Shown here one piece after another: positions 36,347 to 47,966 of a stretch of DNA of 64,000 nucleotides (its first letter is position 1; the number at the start of each line of letters is the position of its first letter). The translations under genes were made by a program, and so were the position numbers. Source of the stretch: Impatiens glandulifera. Lineage: Eukaryota > Streptophyta > Magnoliopsida > Ericales > Balsaminaceae. The stretch covers positions 31,896,439 through 31,960,438 of the forward strand of contig NC_061868.1 in assembly GCF_907164915.1 (NCBI RefSeq). Direction: 5' to 3'. Under the pieces are notes generated by a model. That model saw only the letters and a list, made by a program, of their open reading frames with translations. It was not told the DNA's origin and did no database searches.

Positions 36347-36720
36347 ATGACTCATAAACTAAATTGTGGAGAAGACATTCGTGAGCTTGAGAACTTGATT
36401 ACGTGTATGCATTATCGACATAAAATGGATATGAATCACTTGTTACATTATCCTGGTGAAAATAATAAATGTTACGAGGTTCAAATCATTGAAGAAATTG
36501 TGGCGGATACCATTCAAAATCCGGTCGATCACGAAGTTGAGGATGATTCAATAGTTTTAGAATCGGTCACTCGGAAAGAAGCATTGTAAGCGGTAATAAC
36601 TCTTCACAACTTTTTATTGCAATACAAGAAGACAATGCCCCAACTCTTAAAGTGCAATGAGGAAATTTAAATATGAACTTAATATAAATTTGAAGTTAAT
36701 AAAAAGTGCCTATAAATTAT
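36347..36720 (+). pseudogene. Pogo/Tigger-type transposase C-terminus
   Basis: Open for 80 codons (36347-36589): LNCGEDIRELENLIT, MDMNHLLHYPGENNKCYEV, EEIVADTIQNPVDHEVEDD, LESVTRKEAL. It then meets a TAA where CAA (Q) would be expected; homologous TLHNFLLQ residues continue behind it. Lacks the DNA-binding and DDE regions. Cleanest copy in the window, still a pseudogene. Confidence 0.65.
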
Positions 36721-36942
36721 TTTTTACTAGACAATATTAGAATTTGAAATCTCTTAGTAATTATTAATTTATAATTCCGTTGGACCAATATATATACACT
36801 CGGATTTCAAAAAGTTATTATCTTATTATTTAATCGTTTGATGTCTAATTTTGTACTAGTCCCGAGTTAGGACTACACAAATTATTAATTTTATCGAAGT
36901 TATTAATTTATCGAGTCTTAATTTATAGAAGTTTTACAGTAT

Positions 36943-38815
36943 AAATATATAATTAATTAATCAATGTTTTATCATAATTGTTTTAAAATAAATAACTCAC
37001 TAAGATAATTCAAACGATAATTTGATTCTCACTTAATAAATCTTAAATTGAAGTGGATGTAAGGTTGTGAAGGATGATGCTAGTTTTCTACATTAAAAAA
37101 TTAATTTAAGATCGTTGTTTTTTTATAACTTTTTTTTTAATTATTAAATTATTTTTAAATATTTAGTGCTTGATTTTTTTTTATATTAATAAAAAATATC
37201 TACACTATAAATATAAATTAAATATCACGAGTTTAATTCTCACTTAAAAATATTTTAATGTGGAATAGGGTCATGCTCATTACGTATTAGCTTCTCAAAT
37301 TAACAAAATTTACATTATTTGCTAATTTTAAATTTTAACTCATAAATATGGAAAAAAACATTTAATTGATTATTTTAAATTTTGAAGTTAATGAGAAATT
37401 TATTTTAGATTTTTTATTAGTAAAACGAGGATCGTCTACGTCACACTTAACATTGGCCAACAAAAGTGCGCTTTTGTGCGCCACGTAACTTTTGGTTTTG
37501 TAGAAAGCGATTTGGTTATATATATATATGAGAGATTTTCCTAGGGTTTTGTAGTCGCCGCCTCATTCACCTATTGATCTACAGGCAGAGTCAATCTATC
37601 TTTTTCTATTGGACCATACCAATATCATTCCATAGTTCGGAGAATAACTAAGGAGTCGATGAATATCCACCTTTGTCATAGGTCCTAACATCTAGTGCTC
37701 CGCACCTAGTTGATCTTGGGATTGAAGAGGTAAGTTTGTGCTTTATATAGATGTTTCTATGGTGGTTGGATCTAGTTTTGTGTTCAGGATAAGAAATACC
37801 CATAATATTGGTTTTCTTGATATCAGTTACTATTTCATGTTGATTCTTAAGATGTTGAGTGTTTTTGTTAATTAATTTTGGAAGAATATCTTTTTTATTT
37901 TTGATTGGTGTTGTTAGAGGTCTTCATGTCATCATGCTACAAAAGAGATAATTGGATATAATTTCTGAGTCCATTGTTACAAATGAGTTAATTGGTTAAT
38001 TGATGATGGATCTAGGGTTACTTGACTGTATAATTGATGATTGATTACCTGGGGTCTTTGGCTACAAGAGGGTTAATTGAGTAATTGTAGTTTTTTCTAC
38101 AAAGGGTACATGTTTATGAGGATAGAAATGTCTACATAGTTACAAAAGAAATAATTGGATACAATTGCAAAAGAGTTAGACTAGGTAAATATGTTACAAA
38201 TAGGTTACTTGGTTAATTGAATTGATTATCTAGGGTTGTTGGGCTATTATAGATCTTGATTATTTAGGGTTGCTTGGTTATTATAGATCTTGATTATATA
38301 GGGTCTTTGGCTATAGCAGGGTTAATTGAGTTATAAAAAGTGTACTTAGTTTTTTTGTCTAAAAAAAGGATATGCTTATGTGAGTTACAAAGAGGCTTCT
38401 CGTTATCATGGCTATAAAAGGGGTAATTTTATACAATTACAAACGAAAGTTACCATATATATTGGTTACAAAAGATTTGGATAATTGAATATAGAGAGTT
38501 ACTTGGCTGGATTTTTTATTAGACAAGGTCTTTGGCTACAAAAATGTTGCTTCCTTCACCCAGCATAGATTGGTCCCCTTTTAAGATTTACCACCTTCAT
38601 GATCCATGGGGTTTGAAGTACTTGGTTAATCTTTGGAATATTATTTATTTATTTTTTTTCATTTTACGTACATTTTATTATTATCAAAATAAATAAATAA
38701 AAGTTGTGTTTGAGTTACAATATATCGTAAAAAAATTATTTGAAAAAAAAATCTGATTTATAAAAAAAATAATTATTAATTTAAAGAATATGAGTAAGGG
38801 CAGTTTATAATATTA
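36943..38815. repeat. Block f, unit III: gene-start-like fragment plus minisatellite
   Basis: Telo-box-like CTAGGGTTTT at about 37541, GTCGCCGCC, splice-donor-like GAAGAGGTAAGTTT near 37730, then the degenerate minisatellite (37915-38560). A 34-bp segment (38549-38582, CTTCCTTCACCCAGCATAGA…) is absent from all other copies. Confidence 0.45.
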
Positions 38816-39122
38816 TGTTTATTAACCTACTTTTTTATTTTTGTTGAGAATAAATAAGTTTGAAATTATATTTATGTTATTACACAAGGTAATATTTTCT
38901 ATAGAATTATTAGCATATGTGAATATTTTGATTAATTATTTATAAAACATTTATTGGTAAAATTCAACCAAATATGGGGAAAAAATATGAAATATTTTTT
39001 TATTATACATTTCCCTATAGGGCACTCTTTTATTTTAATAGAAATTCACTTTTTTATGGTAATAAATCTTTTTTTAATATTGATGAAATCTTATTGATAT
39101 GAATTAATTAATTTTATTAGTT

Positions 39123-39240
39123 TTAGTTAACTGTCATTGATGACAATAGTTATAGAGGAATACTATAATTCATCATCTTACCAAATATTTTGAATTCAAT
39201 TTTTCATTTCACATTAATATTCATTCAATGTACTGGTTAG
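39123..39240. other. About 118-bp insertion upstream of MADS copy 2
   Basis: Absent from the paralogous positions near 21985 and 57865. Flanked by TTAG on both sides. Includes a small hairpin, TGTCAT-TG-ATGACA (39132-39145). May be a small transposon fragment or filler. Confidence 0.5.
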
Positions 39241-39675
39241 ATTTTTAATGAATTTATATATCTTCTTATTAATTAAAAGCATATATAAAATAAATATTTC
39301 AATTTTAGATAAAAATATGACATTTTAAAAGTAATTTTCTTCTAAAATTATTTTATGTTTACCGTTAAAAATCGATTGTATTGACGGAATGTAATCATTT
39401 AAAAATAAAAATATTGTGTTAAAAGAATATTATTGTTATAATCCAAAAGAAGAAATATTTTAATTAAAAAAAATTGATTTTATAACATAATTATTTATTA
39501 ATCTAATATTATCATAATATAGAAATTTAGCTTTTATGGTAGTAAATTTGACACAATTAATTACAAAATCTAAAAAATAAATTTTGAAGATTTGTTTAGC
39601 ACATTAATTACAATGTATCTAAAGTGAGATTCTTTCAAACAAACTTTTATTAACTATTTTTTTACTTAAAAAATC

Positions 39676-39683
39676 TATATAAG
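39676..39683 (+). promoter_or_regulatory. TATA box of MADS copy 2
   Basis: TATATAAG 68 bp before the ATG at 39744. Confidence 0.6.
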
Positions 39684-39743
39684 GAGAGTTCTAGCCATAA
39701 CAAAATCACAACACATTTGAAAAATCTAATCCCTAGAAACACC

Positions 39744-40400
39744 ATGACTAAAAGCAACGGGACTAGAAAGAAAGTCAAGCTTTCTTATATTCTCAATCGC
39801 ACTCTGAGAAAAGCTTCGTTCAAAAAGAGAAAAGCTTGTATTGTGAAGAACTTAGATGAACTCACTACCCTGTGCGGCGTTGAGGGTTGTACAATCATTT
39901 ATAGTGAATTTGATTCACAACCTGATGTATGGCCATCTACAGATGAAGCACGAAGAATAATTACGAAATACTTGGGTTTTCCGAAGATTGATCAAGTAAA
40001 ACGAAAAGTCAATCAAGAGACTTTCACAAGGCAAAGAATCGAAAAGGTGCAAGAGAAACTGAAAAGACAACAAAGAGAGAACCGTCATAAAGAAATGACG
40101 TATATCATGTTTCAATCCATGATAAACCCACTAACAGCATTGTCAAATTTGAATGTGGAGGGTTTTGAGGACCTAACTAGGGTTGCCAGTCAATACTTAA
40201 TGGAGGTTGAAAAGTTGATGGAAATTCGTCTTAGAGACTCCTCTTTTAATCTTCCTCTTCCTCTTCCTCTTCCTCTTCCTCTTCCTCTTCCTCTTCCTCT
40301 TCCTCTTCCTCTTCCTCTTCCTCTTCCTCTTCCACCATTCATGGAGTTTTCGCCTCCCAACATGGGATTTGAGCCCCATAGTATGTTCTTTCGATGGTGA
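39744..40400 (+). CDS. Type I (M-gamma) MADS-box protein, 3'-truncated chimera
   Basis: Predicted 218 aa from MTKSNGTRKKVKL. I chose this ATG because it matches the intact copy and the family start; the frame is also open for nine codons upstream but lacks an ATG there. MADS domain at residues about 7-65, charged helix at about 88-115, EMTYIMFQSM at about 117-126, and 14 Leu-Pro pairs from residue 170. After EPHSM (40385) it leaves the gene and enters block d, adding FFRW and a stop at 40398-40400. It thus loses the last 60 or so residues rich in MGFxP motifs. The MADS and dimerisation parts are intact and the TATA box is present, so a shortened protein could be made. The lost 3' UTR makes normal expression doubtful. 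Confidence 0.7.
   Translation: MTKSNGTRKKVKLSYILNRTLRKASFKKRKACIVKNLDELTTLCGVEGCTIIYSEFDSQPDVWPSTDEARRIITKYLGFPKIDQVKRKVNQETFTRQRIEKVQEKLKRQQRENRHKEMTYIMFQSMINPLTALSNLNVEGFEDLTRVASQYLMEVEKLMEIRLRDSSFNLPLPLPLPLPLPLPLPLPLPLPLPLPLPPFMEFSPPNMGFEPHSMFFRW
40382..40385. other. Junction of the 35.87-kb duplication (TATG)
   Basis: Left of here the sequence is the MADS gene (…CCCCATAGTATG); right of here it is the copy of base 4512 onward (TATGTTCTTTCGATGG). The two parents share only TATG at the breakpoint. Confidence 0.8.
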
Positions 40401-41129
40401 TATGTGCCTGAATAGTCAAATTTTTATTTAGTTATGTTGTTATGATTGATGCTTAAAGAAATCAATGCGTTTATGAATTGTGTTTATATTATTATTAGTA
40501 ATTTGAAGAATATAATTTGATGTAGAAGATTTATAAAATATGTTTTAGCATTAATGACAATGTGTTTAAAGTTTAATTTGAATATATTTTATGATAATAG
40601 ATGATTGATTATTCTCTTTTATTTTAGTTATATTTTGGTTGTATTTTTTTATAATGAATGATTGATTATATTATTTGTTTAAGATATATATTTTGAATTT
40701 GTTTTTGTTTTATATTTAGTTTTATAATATTTTATTTGAATATAATATAAAAAAATTATAATTATAATATATTAAAAAATTAAATTTTGTGTAGATATCC
40801 CATAAATAAATTGTGGTGAACAAATACTAGGAATGAATGTTAAAAATAATTATAAAAGATTTATTATTATGAAAAAAAATTCTTCAACATTTTTGGCACA
40901 TAGTAAATGAACTCTCTAAACAAATTTGTGAAAATTATTCATATGAAAAAATATCGCAAGTTATATATTTGTCACAAATTGTGTTAATAATTTTGTCACA
41001 AATACGCTTTCTCTTATAGTAAATGAACTCCCTAAACAAATTCAAATGATAAGAAAGATTCCAAGATCAAAATTTAGTGGTGTTAGTCAAATTATGATAG
41101 CTTCTTATATTAATATTATATATATATAT
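40386..41129. repeat. Block d, unit I' (right part only)
   Basis: Corresponds to 4516-5259. No gene. Confidence 0.5.
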
Positions 41130-41308
41130 GAGTAATGATATACAGCACCCTTATACAGCACCTTCACACAATACCTACCTTATTTGGAAAAAAGAAAAAA
41201 TATATCTTATAAAAATACAAGAGAGAGAAAAATATTTTCTCTTTCTTTCCAAATGAGGTAGGTGCTATGCGAAGATGTTGTATAAGGGTGCTGTATATAT
41301 CATTACTC
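41130..41308. mobile_element. MITE family 1
   Basis: Duplicate of 5260-5438. Confidence 0.75.
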
Positions 41309-41667
41309 TCTCTATATATATATATTAAAAACCTCTATAAATTAGTAATGTTAGGACCGAGATATTTTAAAAATTTAGCGAAATATAAATTAATAATTTA
41401 TTAATTTAAAGAGGTTTTACGTATTATCTTTAAATTCTCAAGTCCAATATACTGGTTACAATGTATATTAGTTAGAGATAAGAAATAAATTATAAAAGCA
41501 AGTATAGAATGTATGTTGGGTTAAATTAAACAGAAAAGAGAAAATTAATTAAAAAAAAAATAATTAACGTAAAATAATTTGCACAACATAATTTTGATGA
41601 TATGGTTTGAACAAAACTAAGTTGGAATATCTATTTTATGCAGGCACAAATCTAAAGGATTATATTA

Positions 41668-42204
41668 CTTCAGACGTGGTCTGAAGTAGGCGTTATAGAC
41701 GTCTTGCTACTTCAGACAGAGTATACAGTGCGCGAGTAGACGTCGTCTAACCTCCTTTAGACGTGGTCTAAAGGAAAACGTAGTTAGACGCGGTCTAAAG
41801 AAGAAGCCCAGTTAGATGCGGTCTAACTCCTTTACACGTGGTCTAAAGGAGAAGCATAGTTAGACGCGGTCTAACTCCTTTAAACGTGGTCTAAAGGGAA
41901 GCGCAGTTAGACACGGTCTAACTACTTTAGATGCGGTCTAAAGGAGAAGCGCAGTTAAACGCAGTCTAACTCCTTTAGACGTGGTCTAAAGGGAAACGTA
42001 GGTAGACGTAGTCTAACTCCTTTAGACGCGGTCTAACTCATTTAGACGTGGTCTAAAGGAGAAGCGCAGTTAGACGTCGTCTAACTTCCTTAGACGCGGT
42101 CTAAGAAAGAAGCGTAGTTAGACGTCGTCTAACCTTCTTACATGCGGTCTAAAGAAGAAGCACAGTTAGACGTCATCTAACTCCTTCTTAGACGCGGTCT
42201 GAAG
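41668..42204. repeat. Palindromic minisatellite in LTR (copy 4)
   Basis: Same dyads and substitutions as copy 1; one T fewer in GGCGTTATAGACG. Confidence 0.85.
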
Positions 42205-42508
42205 AAGAACGTCTGATGCCTTGCTTTAACAGCCGTCTGAAGAAAGCATCCGTCTAACTACGTATTCACTCAGCTCATCTACAGTTACCATTTTTAATAG
42301 TTTGACACTCATCTCCAACAACGAATGAACAAGTGCCATGTATCTTTCCAATACAAGACAATATATGAGGATATTCGACGCACTACATGTCTGGTACGAC
42401 CATGATTCCTATGCTCAGAGTCTGATGTACTGTCATACTATAGGCGGTCATTCAACGGACACATGCCACATGTCCACAAAGAAGATTCGATCGTTGGTGC
42501 ACTTCAAG

Positions 42509-42516
42509 TATAAATA
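42509..42516 (+). promoter_or_regulatory. TATA box of LTR copy 4
   Basis: TATAAATA, as in copy 1. Confidence 0.6.
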
Positions 42517-42918
42517 GAAGCCCAAGGACAACAGACAAATCTCTCCATCTCTTAGTTACTCGATTCACAAGTTATCAAGTTGCTTAAGCTCTCTCTTTGA
42601 TTATTCAAATCTCTAAAGCTCAAGCACAAATTACCCACTATCTAGTTGTGATCATATTGTAAAACATATACTATCTTTTTTGTGTGAAATCTCAATGTTT
42701 TAAGTTGAACAGAGGGTGTTCTGTTTAACAGAGAGTTAGTTAGAAGTTCAGAAGCGGGCGGTTGTTAAATCATGTGGTTTCTGACAAGGTTTGTGTAGTG
42801 TGTTCTACAGCGATCAAAGTCTTCTAGTGAATATCCTTCCGTTTGTGAAAAAGGGATGACGTAGGAGTTTTATCTAAACAATATTAGAATTTAGAAGGAT
42901 GAAGTTAGTTTTATCTAA

Positions 42919-42999
42919 ACAAGAAGACAATGCCCCAACTCTTAAGTGCAACGAGGACATTTAAAGATGAACTTAATATAAATTTGAAGTTCAAAAATA
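42919..42999 (+). pseudogene. Pogo-like transposase C-terminal stub
   Basis: Duplicate of the 7050 stub; no open frame. Confidence 0.45.
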
Positions 43000-43237
43000 A
43001 AAGTGACTATAAATTCATCTTTTGCTATACAATATTAGAATTTAGAATCTCTTAATAATTATGAATTTATAATTTCATTGGACCAATATATATACACTCG
43101 AATTTCAAAAAGTTATTATCTTATTATTTTATCGTTTGATGTCCAATTTTGTACTGGTCCGAGTTAGGACTGGACAAATTATTAATTTATCGAGGTTATT
43201 AATTTATCGAGTCTTAATTTATAGAGGTTTTACGGTA

Positions 43238-43839
43238 TATATATAATTAATTAATTAATCAATGTTTTTATCATAATTGTTTTAAAATAATTATCTCACT
43301 ATGTAATTCAAACTATAATAGTGTCTTTAAAATAAAAGTCACCATTTGATTCTCACTAATAAATCTTAAATTGAAGTGGATGTATGGTTGTGAAGGATGA
43401 TGCTAGTTTTCTACATTAAAAAATTAATTTAAGATCATTATTTTTGTATAACTTTTTTTTAATTATTAAATTATTTTTAAATATTTAGTGCTTGATTTTT
43501 TTATATTAATAAAAAAAATTTACACTATAAATTTAATTAAGAGATTAAATATCACGAGTTTAATTCTCACTAAAAATATTTTAATGTGGAGTAGGGTCAT
43601 GCTCATTACTAAGGGTTATATTAGCTTCTCAAATTAACAAAATTTACATTATTTGCTAATTTTAAATTTTAACTCATAAATATGGAAGAGATATTTAATT
43701 GATTATTTTAAATTTTGAAGTTAATGAGAAATTTATTCTAGATTTTTTATTAGTAAAACGAGGATCGTCTACGTCACACGTAATATTGGCCAACAAAAGT
43801 GCACTACGTAACTTTTAGTTTTGGAGAAAGAGATTTAGT

Positions 43840-43872
<33 letters not shown>

Positions 43873-45120
43873 TTTTCCTAGGATTTCGTAGTTGCCGCCT
43901 CATTCACCTATTGATCTGCAAGAAGAGTCAATCTATCTTTTTCTATTGGACCTTACCAATATCATTCCATAAATTGGAAAAGAACCAAGGAGTCGATGAA
44001 TATTCACCCTTTGTCATAGGTCCTAGCATCTAGGGCTCCGCACCTAGTTGATCTTGGGATTGAAGAGGTACGTTTGTGCTTTATATAGATGTTTCTATGG
44101 TGGTTGGATCTAGTTTTGTGTTCAAGAGAAGAGATACCCATAATATTGGTTTTCTTGATATCAGTTACCATTTCATGTTGATTCATTAAGATGTTGAGTG
44201 TTTTTGTTAATTAATTTTGGAAGAATATTTTTTTTTATTTTTGATTGGTGTTGTTAGAGGTCTGCATGTCATCATGCTACAAAAGAGATAATTGGATATA
44301 ATTGCTGAGTAACTTGATCCATTGTTACAAATGAGTTAATTGGTTAAATGAAGATGGATCTAGAGTTACTTGACTGTATAATTGATGATTGATTACATGG
44401 GTCTTTGGCTACAAGAGGGTTAATTAGGTAATTGTAGTTTTTTCTACAAAGGGTACATGTTTATGGGGATAGAAATGTCTACATAGTTACAAAGAAATAA
44501 TTGGATACAATTGTAAAAGAGTTACTCGGTAAATATGTTACAAATAGGTTACTTGGTTAATTGAATTAATTATCTAGGGTTGTTGGGCTATTATAGATCT
44601 TGATTATCTAGGGTTGCTTGGCTATTATAGATCTTGATTATATAGGGTCTTTGGCTATAGCAGGGTTAATTGAGTTACAAAAAGTGTACTTAGTTTTTTG
44701 TCTAAAAAAAGTATATGCTTAAGGGAGTTACAAAGGGGCTTCTTGTCATCATGGCTACAAAAGGGATAATTTTATACAATTACAAACGAAAGTTACCATA
44801 TCAATTGGTTACAAAAGATTTGGTTAATTGAATATAGAGAGTTACTTGGCTGTATTTTTTATTTGACGAGGTCTTTGGCTACAAAAGTGTTAAGATTTAC
44901 CACCTTTATGATCCATGGGGTTTGAAGTGATTAGTTAATCTTTGGAATATTTTTTTTTATCATTTATGTACATTTATTATTATCAAAATAAATAAATAAA
45001 AGTTGTGTTTGAGTTACAGTATATCATAAAAAAATTATTTAAAAAAAAAAATCCGATTTATAAAAAAAAATACTTGTGAATTTAAAAAAGATGAGTAAGG
45101 GCGGTTCATAATATTATGTT
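43238..45120. repeat. Block f, unit I'
   Basis: Duplicate of 7371-9264, with the mutated telo-box (AGGATTT) and donor (GTACGT). The (TA)n before it is a few repeats shorter. Minisatellite at about 44255-44900. No gene. Confidence 0.5.
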
Positions 45121-45296
45121 GAGTAATGATACATACAACACCTTTATACAGCACTTTCACACAGCACCTACCTCATTGGAAAGAAAGAGAAAATATATTT
45201 TATAAAAAAAGAGAGAAAAATATTTTCTCTTTCTTTCCAAATGAGGTAGGTACTATGCGAATGTGTTGTATAAGGGTGCTTTATATATCATTACTC
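45121..45296. mobile_element. MITE family 1
   Basis: Duplicate of 9265-9441, one base shorter in CTCATTGGAAAG. Confidence 0.75.
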
Positions 45297-45362
45297 ATAT
45301 ATATAAATTTCTCTATCTTAATTTGGCTAAAAAAATAATAAAATTTAGCTATTTACTCTACC

Positions 45363-46092
45363 TCATATATATTTTTTTTCAAAACGAAATTTTACGTCAT
45401 TATCTCTCACATTCTCTCTCAATATTGGCGATAAACGTTTAAGTTTGTCGAGGAGCCAGATGTAGAGAGTTAAACGTGAGCCTCTTTTTCTCATAGTAGA
45501 AATTAGGCATGAGTTGTTCAAACTCATTAGCGTTTCAGCCAGAATGATACCTGAGGGGTCTTTGTTTCTCCTACGCACATGTGGTATGCTACCTCCACGA
45601 TTCTTGAGGAGGGATTACCATTTGCTGGTGTTAGGAAGAAATGAGCTAGTAAAATCATTATTGTTATCATGGATGATCCTAAAGCCAATGGAATTTCTCC
45701 ATTCCTTACTTCCATCTTGTCCATGTTTAGAAGTCAATATATGTCTTTGCCAGGATAATATCGGATGTTACTTTAGAGTATTTGTACTCCTCTTGCAAGA
45801 GCTTCATTAATGACATTAATTCTACAAATGGTTTCAAATGCATAATGTTCTTGTTGTCCATCATTAAGATAACTCGGAATTCTTCTATGGTCGGACACAT
45901 GTGTCTTTCTCCCATGAAGTAGGCCATTTTTACTAGGTTCCACCTTCTTTGTATTTCCATCATGAAGGTTGAATTTATCTCAAACTTTATGAACCTCATG
46001 ATAAGAATGAGTCCATAGGATCTATAGTTCCACTCGTTTTCATGGAAAGCATCAATCCATTGAACTATCGCGATATCTGTTAGCATGGACAT
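45363..46092 (-). pseudogene. DUF7745-like gene remnant, unit II'
   Basis: Duplicate of 9508-10237. The 121-codon open part (46092-45727) with HMCPTIEEFRVIL is preserved with a few substitutions (for example VKMAYF for VKRAYF). The same stop and frame breaks follow. Confidence 0.45.
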
Positions 46093-47001
46093 CGTCTGTG
46101 ATTAAAATTCAAAACATTTACTAAAATGCATTTGTTTTGAAAGGAAGGAAACATGTTTGAGATGTTCACCTAGATTGTACATGCATATACATAATACATA
46201 TATAGTAGTCATGTAAAGGTTGTAGAGACGAGATTTTGGTTGTCTAGGCACGAAAATAACATGATTGGTGTTAGTAAACATGTTTTTTGTTCTAAGGGGA
46301 ATCATAAGAGAGTATTATTCGCCGATAGTGGATGGGTAAAACATCCACCATAAACTAGGGACAATTGAGAATTTTCCCCCATCTCCACAATGTCTACATC
46401 CTATCGGACAACTCATTGCCAAAAGGTGGGGTTGATCCCGTGCATTCTAGTTTTTACTTTCGCAACATCACTCGTTTTGTAACAAGTTGTCATTCATCAT
46501 TGACAATCTTTGGACATATGTGTAGAAGTATCAATCTCAATCGTGTACTTCTTTGCAAGTAAGAAGAGGGTGATTTATTATTTACATGTAAAAGCTTTAA
46601 ATAGGGTAAAACATATGTATCTCTTAGGTGTTGTACCTTTCAAGATAGATCTATTAAATTGAAAACGTGATCCAAACGTTTCAAAAGCCAAGTTTATATT
46701 TTAGAGTTAAACACTTAATCCCTAGTAGACTTGCCAAAAAGTTGTAAACCCCGGAAAAACCTTTAAGTTTCAGTTCCGCTGAAAGCTCAAGTTTCGAGAT
46801 TCAAGAATTTCAACCTCGGTTTGCGTATTAGGAATCCTTTTTTAAATTAAAATATTGTTTTTAAAAGATTTTCAAATGATTATTGACAGCTTATGTAATT
46901 AATTAAAATAATTAATTTGGGGGTTCAATTTTAAATAATCCGAAAATTTCCGGTAATTAAATTACAATTTGATTTTTTTAGAAATTCATTAATTAAATTA
47001 T
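46093..47001. other. Unit II' spacer
   Basis: Duplicate of 10238-11147; no gene. Confidence 0.4.
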
Positions 47002-47156
47002 GAGAAATGATTGGAAGAGGAAATGACGTGACACAATCTGATTATCCAGAAAATAACAAAATCTATCTCTCTTCTCTCTCCTTACTCCTCACCCTTTATC
47101 CTTTTAAATTAATTAACACATCATTCTCTTCCCCAAATTCTCTCTCCCTATTACTC
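47002..47156. mobile_element. MITE family 2
   Basis: Duplicate of 11148-11302. Confidence 0.6.
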
Positions 47157-47282
47157 CTCTTAAATTAATTAAACTTAATTAATTTAAAATATTATTTATT
47201 TTGAAATAGAGTTGCCAATTGATTTTTGAATATGGTATATTAAAGAGCTCCAAAATGTTTAATGATTTATATCAATATTAAT

Positions 47283-47958
47283 CAGGCCTAGACCTGCCGT
47301 GTAATAAGTGAGGCAATTGTCTCAGGCCTAAATATTTTTGGGGCACCAAAATCTTCAAAAAAAAATTATAAGGATATGTTCATGAACTTATTTTTAAAAA
47401 TCCCATAAATAATAATTGATAACCTATCAATGGTAAGCCTTAACGTATCCAAAAAAATAAAAATAAAAAACATTATCTTACTTGGAGAAAAGAATCGCAC
47501 GATTCCCATTTATCAACAAATTAAATCAAGGAAAAGGAAAAAAAATAAGAACAATCATTATGGAAAAAGAAAAGGAAACACTTCCCCCAAACCCCAAGTC
47601 CGTCGTCGATCCTCCAACTTGCCGGAATCGGAGTAGAAAACTCGGTTGTCTCCTTCCTTGAGCTCTTGGGCCTTTTTCGCATCGTTCCATCCTTGTTTAT
47701 CGGCACTGCGCCACTTCCCACTAGAGTTCTTCCTCCGATTTCGGTGAGATTTTGGATTGATTTACTTGATTATTTTTTGTTGTTGAGGACTTGTCTGGTG
47801 GAATGGTGGACTTATTTTGATGATATTTTATTTCTAGAATTCATGTTACAAATACTATTATATTTAAATCGATAAAAAAATATATGTATAAATATTAAGT
47901 TTTGAGGGCACCAAGTTTTGTGCTCGTCTCAGGCCTTAAAATCTCAGGTCCAGCACAG
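47283..47958. mobile_element. hAT-like element, unit II'
   Basis: Perfect ATATTAAT duplications at 47275-47282 and 47959-47966. Duplicate of 11429-12102, two bases longer (an extra A in an A-run and CGCATCGTTCC for CGCTCGTTCC). Confidence 0.75.
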
Positions 47959-47966
47959 ATATTAAT

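Larger units (their letters stand above)
34324..36942 (+). mobile_element. Pogo/Lemi1-like element, unit III
   Basis: Left TAAAAACCTCTATAAATGTG and right TTTATAGAAGTTTTACAGTA inverted ends. Contains the solo LTR and the best-preserved transposase remnant. Confidence 0.65.
41514..42878 (+). mobile_element. Copia-type LTR, 3'-truncated (unit I')
   Basis: Duplicate of 5644-7008 with the same truncation and filler, so the deletion happened before the 35.87-kb duplication. Confidence 0.75.
41326..43237 (+). mobile_element. Pogo/Lemi1-like element, unit I'
   Basis: Duplicate of 5455-7370, including the deletion of U5 and most of the transposase remnant. The left end here reads AAACCTCTATAAATT, nearer the family consensus than unit I. 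Confidence 0.6.

Noticed and set aside
40197..40379. Arg-Lys repeat ORF on the minus strand (also 58847-59164)
   Set aside because: Antisense shadow of the CTTCCT repeat in the MADS coding region.
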